Source of the DNA: CAVVYW01 sp963752605
GTDB taxonomy: Bacteria > Actinomycetota > Thermoleophilia > Solirubrobacterales > 70-9
Reading direction: 5' to 3'
Length of the DNA: 64,000 bases
NCBI GenBank assembly: GCA_963752605.1
Contig: CAVVYW010000005.1
Coordinates: 1,116,001 to 1,180,000 of the forward strand
The first letter of the stretch is position 1; every line of letters starts with the position of its first letter. The position numbers and the translations under genes are program-made. The notes beneath the pieces were generated by a model. It saw nothing but the letters and a program-made list of their open reading frames with translations, searched no databases and was not told where the DNA came from. Of the stretch, positions 9,331 to 17,926 are shown in pieces.

Positions 9331-9735
9331 ATGCGCCTGAGGGCCACAGCGGCAGCCGCGGTCGCGGCCGTGCTGCTGCTCGCCTCCTGCGGCGACGACG
9401 ACGGCAGCGGCGATACGGTCGCGCAGGAGACCGCCACCCAGGGGACACCGCAGGCGCCGGACACGGAGCAGCCGCTCTCGACAGCCGAGGAGCACGGGCG
9501 GGAGCTCTTCATCGAGAACTGCGGCTCATGCCACACGCTCGACGCCGCGGGAACGCAGGGCCAGATCGGGCCGAACCTCGGCGACATCCCGCTGGACACC
9601 GAAGAGGTCCTCACCGCCATCGAGATCGGAGGGCGCGGCAGCGGCAACATGCCGAAGGGCCTGCTCAGCGGCAAGAACGCGGATGACGTCGCCGCGTTCG
9701 TCGCCAAGTCCGGCCCCGGGGCTACCGGGCCCTAG
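9331..9735 (+). CDS. Lipoprotein mono-heme cytochrome c
   Basis: The 134-residue precursor has a lipoprotein signal (AAAAVAAVLLLASC, lipobox LASC), a low-complexity acidic linker of about 40 residues and a small class I cytochrome c domain. The heme attachment site is ENCGSCHTLDAAG, and the likely axial Met is in GSGNMPKGLLSG. It would shuttle electrons at the outer face of the membrane. It ends 15 bp before the convergent ETF-QO gene. There is no classical Shine-Dalgarno, only a G-run before the ATG. Confidence 0.92.
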   Translation: MRLRATAAAAVAAVLLLASCGDDDGSGDTVAQETATQGTPQAPDTEQPLSTAEEHGRELFIENCGSCHTLDAAGTQGQIGPNLGDIPLDTEEVLTAIEIGGRGSGNMPKGLLSGKNADDVAAFVAKSGPGATGP

Positions 9736-9749
9736 TCAGTACTGAGCGG

Positions 9750-11451
9750 CTAGGTCTCCTGATAGAGCGGCCCGTCGCCGCCCTCGGGCGGGGTCAGCCG
9801 TCCGCCCTTGGCGGTGATAGCACCGCACTGCACGCAGTTGGAGGGCACCACCTGGACGTCCACGGTCTCGGCGCCGCTCTCGAGCTGCTCCTCGGGGATC
9901 TCGTAGACCTGGGCCGGGCACATCGACACCCAGCGTCTGCGCGATCTCCCTCGGGACCTTCTCCTGGATCCGGATGTGGTTCGGCGCGTCGTCGCGGGTC
10001 GCGTTGCCGGACGCGAAAACCGAGTTGAGCTTGTCGTAGAGGTACTTGTTGTCGGGCTTCGGGTAGCTCTTGGCTGCGCCGTCGATCTCCATCGGGATGT
10101 CGGCGTCGTCCTCGTTCTTCCAGTGGCCGCCGGGGAAGTGCCCCTTCGTGATGGTCATCGCGCTCGCCAGCGCGCCGCCGAAGAAGAAGCCCTTGGAGAA
10201 GGCCTGGCGCATGTTGCGCGACTCGTAGAGGTCGTCCTCGATGATCGAGTCCTTCACCCTGCGCTCGTAGGCCTCGAAGTTGACCGAGTCCTGCTTCAGC
10301 GCCTCGACGATCGCCTCGGCCGCGTACATGCCGGCGTGCATCGCGTAGTGGATGCCCTTCAGGGTCGGCACGTTGACCATGCAGGCCGCGTCGCCCGCGA
10401 TCACCATGCCCGGGACCGAGAGCCGCTTCGGCATCGACCAGTAGCCGCCGGAGGGAATCGTCTTGGCGCCCCAGGCGACCCGCTTGCCGCCGTCGAGGAT
10501 CTTCTTCACGAACGGGTGGGTCTTCAGCTCCTGGAGTGCGTCGTGGCAGGAGAAGGTGGCATCGGTGGTGTCGAGCCCGACGACGAGCCCGATCGCGACC
10601 TTGTCCTCGCCCATCGGGTAGATGAAGCTGCCGCCGAACTCGTTCCACTTGGCGCGCTTGCGGAGCGGCCAGCCCATGCGTGTGGATGACGCGGTCGAGC
10701 GGCTGCGGGACCTCCCAGACCTCCTTCACGCCGATCTCCCAGCGCCGCGGGTTGGCGCCGTGCAGGTCGAAGTAGTCGAGCGCCGCATCGGTGAGGTGAC
10801 CGAGGGTCCCCTCGGCGAGCACGGTCGCACTGGGCGACCAGGTCGGAGCCCGGCTCGAAGTTGCCGAGTTCCTCTCCCTCCTTCCCGCGTCCCTTGTCGC
10901 CCGAGCGAACTCCGCGGACGACGCGGTCCTCGACCAGCAGCTTGTCGGCGGCGGTCTCGTTGAGGATGTAGACGCCGGCCTCCTCGGCCTTCTCGCCGAG
11001 GAAGCGGCCCAGCTTGGAGACCGAGGTGACGTAGTTGCCGTGGTTGCGGAAGTTCGGGGGCATCGGCACGAGCGGCAGCGCCGCGCGCTTAGGTCAGCAG
11101 GTAGACCGCGTCCTTGGTCACCTCCTGGAAGACCGGCCACTCGGACGGCTCCAGGTCCGGGAACAGCTCCCGCATCGCCGACGGCTTCATGTTGGCCCCG
11201 GACAGCAGGTGGGCGCCCGGGGTCTTGCCCTTCTCGACGACCGCGACCGGGACCTCGCCGAGCTTCTCGGTCAGCTCGGGCTCGTCCTCGAGCAGCTGCA
11301 TCGTGCGGATCGCACACGCCAGGCCCGCCGGGCCGCCGCCGACGATGGCGACCCCGACCTCGATGCGCTCCTCCTCGGGATCCGTGATCCCGGTGACGAA
11401 CTCCTCCGCCGGCTTCACCGGCGGTGAGAAATCAGCCGGCTCGACGGACAT
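9750..11451 (-). CDS. ETF:quinone oxidoreductase, four apparent frameshifts
   Basis: This flavoprotein moves electrons from reduced ETF to the quinone pool. The N-terminus has the FAD motif VAIVGGGPAGLACAIRT, followed by LSGANMKPSAMRELFPDL, NHGNYVTSVSKLGRFLGEKA, WNEFGGSFIYPM and GDAACMVNVPTLKGIHYAMH. The C-terminal ferredoxin-like part is CPAQVYEIPEEQLE and NCVQCGAITAKGG. The frame shifts near 11092, 10835, 10683 and 9928, each by one extra base, and conserved sequence resumes immediately each time. Only three cysteines are seen where mitochondrial ETF-QO has four [4Fe-4S] ligands: the fourth position reads Ile. The ATG at 11451 overlaps the etfA stop (TGATG), so it is the third gene of an etfB-etfA-ETFQO operon. 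Confidence 0.88.
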
Positions 11452-12425
11452 CAGCCGCCCTTCTTCGCCTTGATCGCCTCGGTCAGCTTGGGAACGATCT
11501 TGTGCAGGTCACCGACGACTCCGAGGTCACAGAACTCGAAGATCGGCGCGTTCTGGTCCTTGTTGATCGCGACGATGTTCTCGGAGCTCTGCATCCCGAC
11601 CTTGTGCTGGATCGCGCCGGAGATGCCGAGCGCCAGGTAGATCTTCGGCGCGACCGTCTTGCCGGTCTGGCCGATCTGGGCGGCGTAGGGGTACCAGCCC
11701 GCATCGACGACTGCGCGGGTCGCCGCCACGGCGCCGCCACCGGCCTCGGCCAGGTCCTCGGCCAGCTTGAAGTTCTCCTTCTTGCCGAGCCCGCGGCCTC
11801 CGCCGACCAGGAACTCGGCGTCCTCGATGTTGACGTCCTCGCCGCGAGACTCGCCGCGCTTCACCATCTTCGCCTTCGAGGACCACTCGGAGAGCTCGAC
11901 GGCAACGTCCTCGACCTCGGCCGTGCCGTCGCCCTCATTCTCGTCGAAGGCGTTCAGCCGGCCGATGATGATGCCCGGCTCCTCGACGTAGCCGACATCG
12001 GCGATCTGGGAGTCCTGGAGGATCGGCCGCTCGGCGACCAGCTTGCCGTCCTGGACGCTGACGGCGGTGACCTCCATGGTCACTCCGGCGTTGAGCCGTG
12101 CGGTCAGGCCCGCGCCGATCTCGAACCCGAGCAGCCCACCGCCGAAGAGCGCGTAGGAGATGTCGTTGTCGCCCATGACCTTGGCCATCGCGTCGACGAT
12201 CGGCTGCGCCAGTCCCTCGGGCACGTCCTTGGCGCGGTAGACCTTCTTGGCGCCCCACTTGCCGAGACTCGCCGCCGCGTCTTCGGCAGCATCGCCGACG
12301 ACGATCGCCGAGGCTTCGCTACCGATCTCGCCGGCCAGCTTCGACGCCTCTGAGAGGGCGCCGAGGGAGTTCTTGTTGAAGTTGCCCTCGTCGTCATGGA
12401 GGACGTAGACCAGGATGCCCGCCAT
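11451..12425 (-). CDS. etfA: Electron transfer flavoprotein, alpha subunit
   Basis: EtfA binds FAD and, with EtfB, accepts electrons from acyl-CoA dehydrogenases. The 324-residue protein has the N-terminal alternating domain (GILVYVLHDDEGNFNKNSLG) and the C-terminal FAD domain. Its signatures are LVGGGRGLGKKENFKLAEDL, IGQTGKTVAPKIYLALGISG, AIQHKVGMQ and NKDQNAPIFEFCDLGVVGD. Start and stop overlap its neighbours by one base each (TGATG), typical of tight coupling. It is intact, although the next gene downstream is frameshifted. Confidence 0.96.
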   Translation of the reverse strand: MAGILVYVLHDDEGNFNKNSLGALSEASKLAGEIGSEASAIVVGDAAEDAAASLGKWGAKKVYRAKDVPEGLAQPIVDAMAKVMGDNDISYALFGGGLLGFEIGAGLTARLNAGVTMEVTAVSVQDGKLVAERPILQDSQIADVGYVEEPGIIIGRLNAFDENEGDGTAEVEDVAVELSEWSSKAKMVKRGESRGEDVNIEDAEFLVGGGRGLGKKENFKLAEDLAEAGGGAVAATRAVVDAGWYPYAAQIGQTGKTVAPKIYLALGISGAIQHKVGMQSSENIVAINKDQNAPIFEFCDLGVVGDLHKIVPKLTEAIKAKKGG

Positions 12426-13213
12426 CAGATCAGCTTCCTTTCCTCGAGCCAGGCGACGATCTTCTCGACCGTCTCGTTCGTGTCCTCGTCCTCGATGATC
12501 TCGCCGGCCTCCTTCTCGGGCGGCGGCTTCAGCTCGAGGACCGTCGTGCGGGAACCGCTCTCCCCGACCCTGTCGCCCTCGATTCCGACGTCACCGGTCG
12601 CCTTGGTGTCGAGCGGCTTCTTCTTCGCGCCCATGATGGCCTTGAGGCTCGGGTAGCGGGGCTCGTTGATCGCATCGCCGACGCTGATCACGGCCGGCAG
12701 CTCGACCTCGACGGTGTCGTAGCCGTACTCGGCCTGGCGCTCACAGGTCAGCTTGCCGTCGGCGACGTCCATCTTGATCACCTGCGTGAGCGAGGGCATC
12801 TTCAGGTGGTCCGCGACGACCGCGCCGATCGTGTAGCACTCGCCGTCATCCGACTGCTGGCCGAGCAGGACCAGGTCGGGACTCTCGGCCTCCAGGACCT
12901 TCGCCAGGGCGTAGCCCGTGGCGCAGACGTCGGAGCCGACCAGCGCCTCATCGGTGAGGTGAACCGAGCGGTCGGCTCCCAGGGCGACCGCCTTGTGGAG
13001 CGCACGGACGGCGCTCTCGGGCCCCATCGTCACCGCGACGATCTCCTCGACGTCGCTGCCGCCCTCCTTGACCTGCATCGCCGCCTCGAGCGCGTGCGTG
13101 TCGAAGGGGTTCAGGTTCTTCTCGCCGGAGCGGTCGAGGCGCTTGGTCTCCGAGTCGATCCGCTTCTCGACTGCGGCGTCGGGGACCTCTTTGACGAGCA
13201 CGGCAATCTTCAA
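12425..13213 (-). CDS. etfB: Electron transfer flavoprotein, beta subunit
   Basis: EtfB is the AMP-binding partner of EtfA. The 262-residue sequence begins MKIAVLVKEVPD and includes NPFDTHALEAAMQ, VTMGPESAVRALHKAVALGAD and the recognition-loop region PSLTQVIKMD with EVELPAVISVGDAINEPRYP. The start is TTG at 13213: AAGGAGG stands 7 nt upstream and no ATG or GTG fits. The promoter and an inverted repeat lie 65-110 bp upstream (13276-13320). It is the first gene of the ETF operon. Confidence 0.95.
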   Translation of the reverse strand: MKIAVLVKEVPDAAVEKRIDSETKRLDRSGEKNLNPFDTHALEAAMQVKEGGSDVEEIVAVTMGPESAVRALHKAVALGADRSVHLTDEALVGSDVCATGYALAKVLEAESPDLVLLGQQSDDGECYTIGAVVADHLKMPSLTQVIKMDVADGKLTCERQAEYGYDTVEVELPAVISVGDAINEPRYPSLKAIMGAKKKPLDTKATGDVGIEGDRVGESGSRTTVLELKPPPEKEAGEIIEDEDTNETVEKIVAWLEERKLI

Positions 13214-13282
13214 CTGCGGTCCTCCTTCATGAGACTGGTTCCTGCTTGACGACGAGAGCGGCCGGGGGCCGCGCGGCGCGGA

Positions 13283-13318
13283 ATATTAGCGACTCGGACT
13301 GGTTGACTGACCAGTCAA
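13283..13318 (-). promoter_or_regulatory. etf operon promoter with inverted-repeat operator
   Basis: TTGACT-GACC-AGTCAA (13303-13318) is an inverted repeat with 6-bp arms, of the TTGACTGACCAGTCAA type bound by many TetR regulators of acyl-CoA metabolism. It covers the -35 area of a promoter whose -10 is TAATAT on the minus strand (13288-13283), about 70 bp upstream of etfB. The repeat also overlaps the last codons of the icmB-like gene. No TetR gene lies in the window. Confidence 0.6.
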
Positions 13319-13728
13319 TCGGGAACGGCCTCGCGGACGAACTCGACGATCTCCTCGGTATTGGCGCCAGGGGTGAAGACGGCCGCGACCCCGAGCTTCT
13401 TCAGCTCCGGGATGTCGTCGGCCGGGATCGTCCCGCCCACCGTGACGACGACGTCGTCGGCTCCCTGTTCCTTCAGCAGCTCGACCACCCGCGGCACCAG
13501 GGTCATGTGCGCACCGGAGAGGATCGAGAGCCCGACGGCGTCCGCGTCCTCCTGGATCGCCGTTTCGGCGATCTGCTCCGGCGTCTGGTGCAGGCCGGTG
13601 TAGATCACCTCCATGCCTGCGTCGCGCAGTGCACGAGCGATGATCTTGGCGCCGCGGTCGTGCCCGTCGAGGCCGGGCTTGGCGACGACCACGCGGATCT
13701 TCTTGGCTGTGGCTGGACTGGCGCTCAT
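13315..13728 (-). CDS. icmB: Cobalamin-binding small subunit of acyl-CoA mutase
   Basis: This 137-residue protein is the B12-binding subunit of an acyl-CoA mutase. It has the base-off motif VVAKPGLDGHDRGAKIIARA (His replaces the dimethylbenzimidazole ligand), LSILSGAHMTLVPRV and the VGGTIPADDIPELKKLGVA phosphate-tail loop. Its size matches Streptomyces IcmB (about 136 residues). The large subunit at 14691-16348 is encoded on the same strand 963 bp upstream, with two + strand genes between. The start is ATG 13728. I name it icmB because of the active-site pair seen in the partner, and a methylmalonyl-CoA mutase role is the alternative. Confidence 0.85.
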   Translation of the reverse strand: MSASPATAKKIRVVVAKPGLDGHDRGAKIIARALRDAGMEVIYTGLHQTPEQIAETAIQEDADAVGLSILSGAHMTLVPRVVELLKEQGADDVVVTVGGTIPADDIPELKKLGVAAVFTPGANTEEIVEFVREAVPD

Positions 13729-13757
13729 CGGTGGTTCGGAGGCGAAACTCCTCGGGT

Positions 13758-13790
13758 AAACCGTATTTGAACAGGGGATTTCTACGGTTT
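13758..13790. promoter_or_regulatory. Inverted repeat between icmB and a small + strand gene
   Basis: AAACCGTA (13758-13765) and TACGGTTT (13783-13790) are perfect 8-bp arms with a 17-bp AT-rich spacer, in the divergent region. It may be an operator or a hairpin in the icmB leader. Confidence 0.4.
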
Positions 13791-13852
13791 CGAGAACTCC
13801 ATCCGAGAGCGACACTGTGATTACGAGGGGTAAGCCACAGGAAGGCATAGGC

Positions 13853-14050
13853 GTGTACGACGTTCTCTACATGAATCGGACTCAGAGGGGGAAGATCGTC
13901 GCCAGCGGGCTCGCTCGACAGGATGCTTGCGAGCTCGCTCGAGCCGAGGCACGGCGGAGGGGCGTGGGCCGGATGTTCCTCGCCGGGTCGGAGCTGGGCC
14001 GCACGGCGGAACTGGTGCTGATCGTCGAGTCGCCGCGGCGCCCCGTCTAG
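13853..14050 (+). CDS. Small hypothetical protein
   Basis: I do not recognise this protein. From the GTG at 13853 it has 65 residues and begins MYDVLYMNRTQRGKIVASGL, with an alanine/arginine-rich helix (ARQDACELARAEARRRG) and a hydrophobic end (AELVLIVESP). AGGAAGG lies 6 nt before this GTG, which favours it over the GTG at 13817. It is transcribed toward the secreted-protein gene at 14161. It lacks a signal peptide or membrane segment. Confidence 0.55.
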   Translation: MYDVLYMNRTQRGKIVASGLARQDACELARAEARRRGVGRMFLAGSELGRTAELVLIVESPRRPV

Positions 14051-14111
14051 CTCCCAGGCGTCGCGAGTCGCCGAGGCGCGCAACCTTCGCCCTCCTACTG
14101 GTCTGACACAG

Positions 14112-14138
14112 AAGGGTCGCTCCTTTCGGAGCGCCCTT
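14112..14138 (+). terminator. Hairpin upstream of the secreted-protein gene
   Basis: AAGGG-T-CGCTCC, loop TTTC, GGAGCG-CCCTT forms an 11-bp stem with one bulged T. No U-tract follows, so it may be a weak terminator of the small gene or a 5' leader structure of the gene at 14161. Confidence 0.4.
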
Positions 14139-14160
14139 GCACAAGCCAGAAGGAGGAAAG

Positions 14161-14631
14161 ATGAGGAAGCTCATACCCAAGTCCCGCGGGACCGTGATCG
14201 GCGTCATCGCCGTGGTCCTCGCGCTCACGGGCACGGCGATCGCCGCCTCGAACCTGCGGCTGGCCGATTTCGAGCCCACGAGCCGGGACAGGCTCGCCGG
14301 TACCGGCGTGATCCAGTTCGCGGCCGCGAACCTCGCAACTCCCGCGACCACGCCCACGTTCAGCACCGTCCACACCTTCACCGTGAGGTGCGCGGCGGAG
14401 AAGAAGGCAACCGCCGGCGGGTTCAAGTGGACCGGCCAGATACCCGATCCCGCTGACTACCGGCTCCTCGACGCCTATCCCAACGGGGGCGGGTTCGTCG
14501 TCCGGCTCCAGCTGCGGCCCGACGATCCGGCGACCCCTGCCGTCAACGAGGGGTCTGGACTGAACAGGCCGATCGCCGTGTACGCGAACTGCGTCAAGTC
14601 GCGCAGGCAGGACGGCACCCCGCCCAGCTAG
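14161..14631 (+). CDS. Secreted or membrane-anchored hypothetical protein
   Basis: This 156-residue protein has a basic N-terminus and one hydrophobic segment (GTVIGVIAVVLALTGTAIAA) that can act as signal peptide or anchor. The rest is a beta-rich domain with two cysteines (FTVRCAAEKKATAGGFKW and YANCVKSRR) that could pair outside the cell. Short proteins with this type of N-terminus are abundant in Solirubrobacterales-like genomes and have no known function. The start has a strong ribosome site (GGAGGAAAG) directly before the ATG. A hairpin precedes it and a strong terminator follows. Confidence 0.75.
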   Translation: MRKLIPKSRGTVIGVIAVVLALTGTAIAASNLRLADFEPTSRDRLAGTGVIQFAAANLATPATTPTFSTVHTFTVRCAAEKKATAGGFKWTGQIPDPADYRLLDAYPNGGGFVVRLQLRPDDPATPAVNEGSGLNRPIAVYANCVKSRRQDGTPPS

Positions 14632-14657
14632 GGCGACATCGGCGCAATGGCATGAAG

Positions 14658-14687
14658 GAAAAGGGCCGCCTGCGGGCGGCCCTTTTC
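14658..14687. terminator. Bidirectional rho-independent terminator
   Basis: GAAAAGGGCCGCC, loop TGCG, GGCGGCCCTTTTC is a perfect 13-bp stem with A- and T-runs at its foot. It sits between the convergent secreted-protein gene and the mutase gene and can serve both. Confidence 0.85.
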
Positions 14688-14690
14688 ATC

Positions 14691-16348
14691 TCAGAAGACC
14701 GGCGACTCGGTGTAGTCGCCGAAGACTTCCTGGAGCGCGGCGATCATCTCGCCCTCGGAGGCGCGGGCGCGCGCGCAGTCGAGGAAATGCGGCATCAGAT
14801 TCGCGTCGGTGGCCGCAGCGGCCTTCAGCTCGGCGAGGGACCGCTCGACCGCGGCGGAGTCGCGGGCGGCGCGGGTCGTCTCGAGGCGCCCCGCCTGCTT
14901 TCGCTCGAGCTCCGGGTCGATGCGGAGGATCGGGATCTCGTCGTCGTCGTGCTGGACGTAGTCGTTCACCCCGACCACGATCCGCTGCTTGGAGTCGACC
15001 TCCTGCTGATAGCGGAAGGAAGCGTCGGCGATCTCACGTTGCGGGAAGTTCTGCTTGATCGCCTCCACCATCCCGCCCAGCTCGTCGATCCGGGCGAAGT
15101 ACTGGTAGGCGGCGTCCTCCATCTCGTCTGTGAGCGTCTCGACGAAGTAGGAGCCGCCCAGCGGATCAATGGTGTTGGTCACGCCCGACTCATGCGCGAT
15201 CACCTGCTGTGTCCGCAGCGCGATCCGCACTGCCTCCTCCGCCGGAAGCGCGAGCGCCTCGTCGTAGGAGTTGGTGTGAAGCGACTGGGTCCCTCCCAGC
15301 ACCCCGGCGAGCGCCTCGATCGTCGTCCGCACGATGTTGACCATCGGCTGCTGGGCGGTGAGGGAGACGCCCGCGGTCTGGGTGTGGAACCGCATCCGCA
15401 TCGACTCTTCGCGCTTGGCGCCGAAGGTCTCCTTCATCTCCTTTGCCCAGATCCGGCGAGCGGCGCGGTACTTGGCGACCTCCTCGAAGAAGTCGATGTG
15501 GGCGTTGAAGAAGAAGGAGAGCCGCGGAGCGAAGTCGTCGACGGCGAGACCGCGCTCGATCGCCTGCTCGACGTAGGTGAATCCGTCCTTGAGCGTGAAC
15601 GCGAGCTCCTGCTGGGCCGTCGAGCCGGCCTCGCGGATGTGGTACCCGGAGATCGAGATCGGGTGCCAGCGGGGCATGTTCTCCGAGCACCACTGGATCA
15701 TGTCCCCGACCAGCCGCATCGCCGGCTCGATCGGAAAGCACCACTCCTTCTGCGCGATGTACTCCTTGAGGATGTCGGTCTGGATCGTGCCGCCGAGCCT
15801 CTCCGCCGCCACCCCCTGCTCCTCGGCCGCGCAGACGTAGAAGGCGAGCATGATCGCGGCGGGGGCGTTGATCGTCATCGACGTAGTGACCTCGCCGAGG
15901 TCGATCCCGTCGAAGAGCGTCTCCATGTCGTCGAGGGTGTCGATCGCCGTGCCTTCCACCCCGACCTCGCCGAGGCTGCGGCCGTGATCGGAGTCGAAGC
16001 CCATCAGCGTCGGCATGTCGAACGCGGTCGAGAGTCCGGTCTGCCCGTGGTCGAGCAGGTAGCGGAAGCGCGCGTTCGTCTCCTCGGCCGTGCCGTAGCC
16101 GGCGAACTGCCGCATCGTCCAGAGGCGGCCGCGGTACATCGAGGGATAGACGCCCCGGGTGAAGGGGTACTCGCCCGGGAAGCCGAGGTCGCGCTCCGGG
16201 TCCGAGTCGGCGCGGTCCTCCTCGGTGTAGAGGGGCTTGACGGGCTCGCCCGAGATCGTCTCGAAGAGCGCCTCACGCTCCTCGAGGGATCCGTAGACCT
16301 CCGTCAGCCACTCGTGCGCGCGGCGCTGTGCCTCGGGCTCTACGGCCA
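14691..16348 (-). CDS. icmA: Acyl-CoA mutase large subunit, isobutyryl-CoA-mutase-like
   Basis: This 552-residue protein is the catalytic TIM-barrel subunit of a B12-dependent acyl-CoA mutase. Conserved blocks include YPFTRGVYPSMYRGRLWTMR, SISGYHIREAGSTA, APRLSFFFNAHIDFFEEVAK, FHTQTAGVSLTAQQP and GGTQSLHTNSYDEAL. By eye alignment, the MCM substrate residues Tyr89 and Arg207 correspond to Phe (MRQFAGYGTAEETN) and Gln (KEYIAQKEWCFP), the isobutyryl-CoA mutase pair. The B12 domain is absent and is supplied by the small subunit at 13315. The C-terminus (YTESPVF) resembles Streptomyces IcmA (YVEPPGF). A role in valine or branched-acyl metabolism is inferred. The frame stays open upstream because the cyclase gene before it is frameshifted. 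Confidence 0.88.
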
Positions 16349-16399
16349 TGCGGGAAAGGCTACCGGCGGGAAATGCGGCTGCGAGAGCGGGTTCCGCGT

Positions 16400-17926
16400 C
16401 TAGGCCCGGCGCACGGCGTAGAACGTGACCGACTCGTACTTGCCCTTGAGGGAGATCCCGGGACGGGGCTCGAGCCCGTCGGAGCGGTTGAGGAGCGCCG
16501 CCGTCTCTTCGCTGAGGAGCACCGTATCCCCGGTCTCCCGGGTGGCGCCTCGACGCGCGCGGCGACGTTGACCGGGTCCCGATCACGCTGAACTCGAGCC
16601 GGCCGGCGCCGCGATGCTCCCGGCGACGAACGCGGCCGAGTTGAGGCCGATCCCGATGCTCAGCGTGTCGCCGAGCTCCTCGCGGACGCGCGCGCTGCGA
16701 TCTCGCAGAGCCGCGAACAGGGCGCGCTCGGCGTGGTCCGACGAGCGCCGCGGGGCGCCGAACACCGCCAGGAAGCTGTCGCCGACGAACTTGTCCACGT
16801 GCCCGCCGTGCTCCCGCACGATCGGGACCGCGAGCTAGAACAGCGGTTGAGGGTGGAGACGACCTCCTGCGGCGGCGCGCTCTCGGCGAACCGGGTGAAC
16901 CGCGAACGTCGAGGAACATCAGAGTCACCTCGACCTCCTCGCCCTCGGGCGAGGCCTCCTCGCTGAGGATGTGCTCGGCGACTCCGGGTCGACGTAGGTG
17001 CCGAGCGTCTCGCGGATTCGCTCGCGTTCGCGGAGGCCGGCGACATGCGGTAGAAGCCGGCCTGGAGCAGACCGACCTCGCTGCCGTCGTAGACGGGGAC
17101 CTCGGCGTCCAGCTCCCGCGCTCGACTGGGCGAGGGCGTTTCGCACCGAGGTGATCGGGTCGGCGGTGGCGTGGGCGGCGAGGACCGAGACGATCAGCCA
17201 CACCGTCAGCGCCAGCCCGCAGAGGGCGAGGATCACGATCGCCAGATCACGCTCGCTGACGTCGTCGCCGGTGAGCACGCCGAGCGCGACCAGGATCAGG
17301 CCGAAGAGCGGGACGACCGTGCCGAGCGCCCAGAAGATGATGCTGCGCGCGGCGACCCCGGGACCGATCAGCTTCTCCGGTGCGCCGCGTCGCCATCGCG
17401 CGCGCGGCCGCGGCGCCGGAGCAGCCGCTCGCTCAGCAGGTAGGCGAAGGCGCTCGTCGTGATCCCGCCGAGCGACCGCGGTGACGCTGAGTTGGCCCCG
17501 AGCTCGAGGGAGTAGGTCGCGTTGAGCACGCCGAAGATGACCACCGCGCCGGCCGACATCGCCGCGTTGACCTTGGCGACCACGAGCGGCGCCGCAGCAC
17601 CATGCGGCGCTCCTCGGGGGTCGGCTCGCGCTCCTCGGCCAGGAAGGACCTGAACGGGCGCAGCTTCTTGTTGCCGATGACCGCGCCGAGGATCAGGGCA
17701 GCGACGGAGATAGACGACGTAGGTGATCGCGTTGACGAGGCGGACCTACGACTCGTCGCTCGACGGACTCGGTGGAGACGATGAAGTTGGCGAGGACGAA
17801 GACGCCCGTAGCGCAGACCACGCCGGCGATGCTGAGCGTGAGGGTGAGGAGGATCCGGGTCCGGAGCTGGAGCGCGCGCCCGGTCCGGGCCGCCTGGGGG
17901 CCGAGCCAGGCGAGCGGGTGTCTCAT
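16400..17926 (-). CDS. Membrane class III nucleotide cyclase, heavily frameshifted
   Basis: Pieces in all three frames assemble into one membrane cyclase. An N-terminal membrane domain (ILLTLTLSIAGVVCATGVFV, SVAALILGAVIGNKKLRP, AGAVVIFGVLNATYSLELG, DLAIVILALCGLALTVWLIV) is followed by a HAMP-like linker (DPITSVRNALAQ) and TLGTYVDPE. The class III catalytic domain has EVTLMFLDVR (metal site), GGHVDKFVGDSFLAVFGAP (Lys and second metal Asp) and SVIGDPVNVAARVEA. It ends GISLKGKYESVTFYAVRRA. This is the architecture of Rv1318c-Rv1320c/Rv3645. At least six single-base shifts occur. The proposed ATG at 17926 overlaps a TGA that would end the HAD gene. Confidence 0.75.

Noticed and set aside
13817..13852. 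Upstream GTG start for the small gene at 13853
   Set aside because: AGGAAGG is correctly spaced for the GTG at 13853, while the GTG at 13817 has no ribosome site.
14691..17201. 836-residue frame fusing the mutase to the cyclase region
   Set aside because: The mutase starts at 16348. The upstream part lies in a region of indels, and a real cyclase stop (TAG at 16400) exists in the correct frame.
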